64,000 nucleotides of DNA, from contig NZ_UFQC01000025.1 in NCBI RefSeq assembly GCF_900496975.1, forward strand, positions 31,898 to 95,897, in the 5' to 3' direction. The stretch's first letter is position 1; each line of letters opens with the position of its first letter. The DNA comes from Achromobacter veterisilvae. Lineage in GTDB: Bacteria > Pseudomonadota > Gammaproteobacteria > Burkholderiales > Burkholderiaceae_B. Position numbers and translations under genes: made by a program. The notes beneath the pieces were generated by a model. That model was not told the DNA's origin. It ran no database searches and saw nothing but the letters and a program-made list of their open reading frames with translations. Of the stretch, positions 61,938-64,000 are shown piece by piece.

Positions 61938-62479
61938 CACTGCAGAGAACCCCAGCGCGCGGTCGCCGGTTCCGCGCTGGCCCAGCGCCAGTGCTCGCCG
62001 TCCCGGCAGACGGTGGTGACGTAGAACTCGCGCGCGGGCGGAGCGCCGGCCTGGTCGGCGGGGGTGTCGATCGAGAAAACCACTTCCTTGCATTCCAGGT
62101 CCACGCCGCCGATCAGCCGGCTGACCGTGACCTGGCCCTGCGCGTCGCTTTCGATGGGAAGCTGGTGCCTGACCTGCCAGCCGGCGACTTTCCCGACCGC
62201 CAGCGGGCCGGCGGCCATGGCGATCGCATCCTGTTCCTCGCCGCGGGTCTTGCGCTGCGCGTAGGCCAGCGCGGCCTTCGCGCCGGCCTGCACGCCCAGG
62301 CCGATGCCGGTGGCCACCGTGGCGTTGTCCGTGACCTGGTTGGCGATGGCCGTGCCGGCGATACCGGCGGCGGCGCCCGTGCCCTCGTTCAGCAGCGAAT
62401 TGCAGCCGGACAGCGCCGCCAGAGCGGCCAGGACGATCGCGCCGCGGGCCGCGGCGATAGGCGGAAATGGGAACGACAA
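61937..62479 (-). CDS. Lipoprotein, tandem paralogue A
   Basis: A 180-residue lipoprotein (lipobox LAALSGC, Cys at about 26) with a Gly/Ala-rich, membrane-like stretch GTGAAAGIAGTAIANQVTDNATVATGIGLGVQAGAKA and a C-terminal domain: KVAGWQVRHQLPIESDAQGQVTVSRLIGG, CKEVVFSIDT, and the closing WRWASAEPATARWGSLQ. Clear paralogue of the following gene. The glycine-zipper-like segment may insert in or traverse the membrane. Unknown function. Confidence 0.8.
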   Translation of the reverse strand: MSFPFPPIAAARGAIVLAALAALSGCNSLLNEGTGAAAGIAGTAIANQVTDNATVATGIGLGVQAGAKAALAYAQRKTRGEEQDAIAMAAGPLAVGKVAGWQVRHQLPIESDAQGQVTVSRLIGGVDLECKEVVFSIDTPADQAGAPPAREFYVTTVCRDGEHWRWASAEPATARWGSLQ

Positions 62480-62609
62480 GCTGCTTGCCTCCTGCGTGAT
62501 ACTTGGCGCGGCAAGTATAGGAGCGCGCGCGGCCGCGCAGACAGCGGATTTGCATTTGTTGGCAATTTTCCGGCCGCGGCGGCGCGGGCCTTTTCAGTGT
62601 CGGCCGGCC

Positions 62610-63578
62610 CTACGCGGGCGGGCGCGCCCCGTTGGTGTAGACCTCGCGCAGCGCGGCGGCGAACTGCGCGTCCACGTTGCGGCGCAGCCCGTCGGAGCGG
62701 GTGAACAGCGAGATCGGCGGCAGCGTCCAGTCGAACGAATACGGCACGATGGCCGCGCCGGCGATGCGCACCAGTTCGTCGGCGATGTCGGCGGGCAGGA
62801 TGGTGACCGCCCGCTCGCTGGCGACGATCATTTCCCCGATCAGCTTGGACGAGTCGCTTTGCACCGAGGGCGGCGGGGGCGCCAGCCCGGCGCGCAGGAA
62901 GATGTCGGCCACCTGTTCGCGGATCGGGCTGCCGGGCGTGCCGAGGATCCAGTCCAGGTCGGCCAGCCGGTTCCATTCCAGCCGCGACCGGCCCAGCCGG
63001 GCGGCCAGCCGGCGGCTGGCGATCAGCCGCGGCTGCTGGCGATACAGCACCTCGAAGGAGATGTTCGTCATGTCCACGGACGGCGTGGCCCAGCCCACCA
63101 CCAGGTCCAGGGTGTGGTCGCGCAGTTGGCGCAGCAGGGCGGGGCCCTGGCCCTCGTGGATGGTGGCGGTGATCTGGCTGCCCGCCGGCCGCGTGCGGCC
63201 GATCGCGGACGACAGCATCTGGCCCGAGACGAACGGGATGACGCCGATGTGCAGGTGGGCCGCGTGGCCGGCCGCCACCGCCTCCATTTCCTGCACCAGG
63301 TGTTCCAGGTCGTGGACCAGGCTGCGGGCCCGGGCCAGCACCACGGCGCCCAGGGGCGTGGGCGTCATGCCCCGGACCGAGCGGTCGAACAGGGACACGC
63401 CGAACGTGCTTTCCAGTTCGGCCAGGGCGTTGGTGACGGCGGGCTGGCTGGTGGCCATGTGTTCGGCCACCCGGGTCAGGGAGCCGTGCTGCTCGATCTG
63501 CAGCAGCAGCATCAGGTGACGCATCTTCAGCCGCGAGGTCAATTTCCGGATGACGAGGTCCGGATCGAAGGCGGTCAT
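62610..63578 (-). CDS. LysR-family regulator, divergent from malic enzyme
   Basis: A 322-residue LysR regulator. HTH LKMRHLMLLLQIEQHGSLTRVAEHMATSQPAVTNALAELE resembles the PcaQ/GbpR subgroup, supported by a conserved LFDRSVRGMTPTPLG. The effector domain is complete. It lies 107 bp from, and opposite, a malic-enzyme gene, and may sense a C4 or aromatic catabolic acid and regulate that gene. The AT-rich gap between them is the expected operator region. Confidence 0.88.
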   Translation of the reverse strand: MTAFDPDLVIRKLTSRLKMRHLMLLLQIEQHGSLTRVAEHMATSQPAVTNALAELESTFGVSLFDRSVRGMTPTPLGAVVLARARSLVHDLEHLVQEMEAVAAGHAAHLHIGVIPFVSGQMLSSAIGRTRPAGSQITATIHEGQGPALLRQLRDHTLDLVVGWATPSVDMTNISFEVLYRQQPRLIASRRLAARLGRSRLEWNRLADLDWILGTPGSPIREQVADIFLRAGLAPPPPSVQSDSSKLIGEMIVASERAVTILPADIADELVRIAGAAIVPYSFDWTLPPISLFTRSDGLRRNVDAQFAAALREVYTNGARPPA

Positions 63579-63685
63579 GGGGAATACATAACGTAAAGGT
63601 GATGGAACAATATTAAATCCGAATGATCTTCTTATGTCTTGAAGCCTAGAATTTTTCCAACATCAAGACAAGGAGGCTTTGCCCC

Positions 63686-64000
63686 ATGAACAACCAGTCG
63701 GACCGCCAGGCGGCATTGGATTATCACGAATACCCCACCCCGGGAAAGATCTCGGTCGTGGCGTCCAAGCCGCTGGTCAACCAGCGCGACCTGGCGCTGG
63801 CGTATTCCCCCGGCGTGGCGGCGGCCTGTGAAGAGATCGTGGCCGACCCGTCCAATGTGTACCGTTACACGGCGCGCGGCAACCTGGTGGGGGTGATCAC
63901 CAACGGCACGGCGGTGCTGGGGCTGGGCAACATCGGCGCGCTGGCCTCCAAGCCGGTGATGGAAGGCAAGGCGGTGCTGTTCAAGAAGTTCGCCGGGCTG
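63686..64000 (+). CDS. maeB: NADP-dependent malic enzyme, 5' part (runs off the window)
   Basis: The first 105 codons of a malic enzyme: [69 protein letters not shown] and [15 protein letters not shown]. This is the MaeB start, including the conserved Tyr/Gly blocks of the N-terminal malic domain. MaeB oxidatively decarboxylates malate to pyruvate with NADP+. AAGGAGG lies 10 nt before the ATG. The rest, including any phosphotransacetylase-like C-terminal domain, lies beyond the window. The LysR gene is divergent. Confidence 0.95.
   Translation, partial: MNNQSDRQAALDYHEYPTPGKISVVASKPLVNQRDLALAYSPGVAAACEEIVADPSNVYRYTARGNLVGVITNGTAVLGLGNIGALASKPVMEGKAVLFKKFAGL

Overview
The window is a 64-kb piece of a high-GC (roughly two-thirds G+C by eye) betaproteobacterial chromosome. 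It carries a TctC/Bug-type tripartite-tricarboxylate binding protein, a classical Gram-negative trimeric porin, a cyo-type quinol oxidase operon, many LysR/AraC/MarR regulators and two FecI-FecR-TonB receptor sets. This combination points to the Alcaligenaceae (Bordetella/Achromobacter type); that placement is inference from gene content. No rRNA, tRNA, CRISPR array, prophage, insertion sequence or replication origin was seen. Coding density is high, and many genes overlap by 1-17 bp.

Layout. 0.2-5.7 kb: small stand-alone genes (YCII protein, metallophosphoesterase, LprI-like protein, 3-methyladenine glycosylase tag, a MarR-GNAT fusion with a well-formed operator/promoter, a GvpU-like protein, a ParB-like lipoprotein). 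A 19-codon scrap of a TonB receptor C-terminus lies at 650-709. 5.8-9.0 kb: Bcr-type efflux pump divergent from an AraC regulator, then a porin whose terminator lies inside the AraC coding end. 9.1-14.0 kb: cyoABCD plus SURF1. 14.2-20.7 kb: MFS carrier, then a 2,2-dialkylglycine decarboxylase locus (dgdA-like, amino-acid binding protein, divergent dgdR-like LysR), an acetylpolyamine amidohydrolase and a SanA/YdcF protein. 20.8-25.0 kb: first fecI-fecR-TonB receptor set with Fur-like sites. 25-35.5 kb: hypothetical envelope proteins, an NhaR-type LysR divergent from TerC, tam, a NimR/NimT-like pair, a protealysin-type M4 protease with its emfourin inhibitor, and an SPFH protein with a 38-residue partner. 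35.6-39.7 kb: second fecI-fecR-receptor set, with a long dyad in front of a TTG start.

39.7-45.4 kb: a carboxylic-acid catabolic locus (aconitase, GntR/FCD regulator, beta-propeller lactonase, divergent Bug binding protein). 46.16-46.77 kb: a 171-bp tandem repeat array built from a roughly 61-nt unit bounded by GTGTCWGACAC palindromes; the same unit occurs at 18-114 and 30139-30283. 46.8-64 kb: SDRs, MgtC, VOC, SUMF1-like, AlkB, a phospholipase-D lipoprotein, an XRE-cupin/GNAT pair, TauE, MATE/MarR, a DMT exporter with an AraC regulator, two tandem paralogous lipoproteins, and a LysR divergent from a truncated NADP-malic enzyme gene that runs off the end.

The recurring themes are iron/siderophore uptake under cell-surface signalling, aerobic respiration, organic- and amino-acid scavenging, and drug/metabolite efflux under locally encoded regulators. 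The items most deserving a second look are the palindrome-bounded repeat family, the dyad before the second sigma factor, the receptor remnant, and the aconitase-lactonase-Bug locus.
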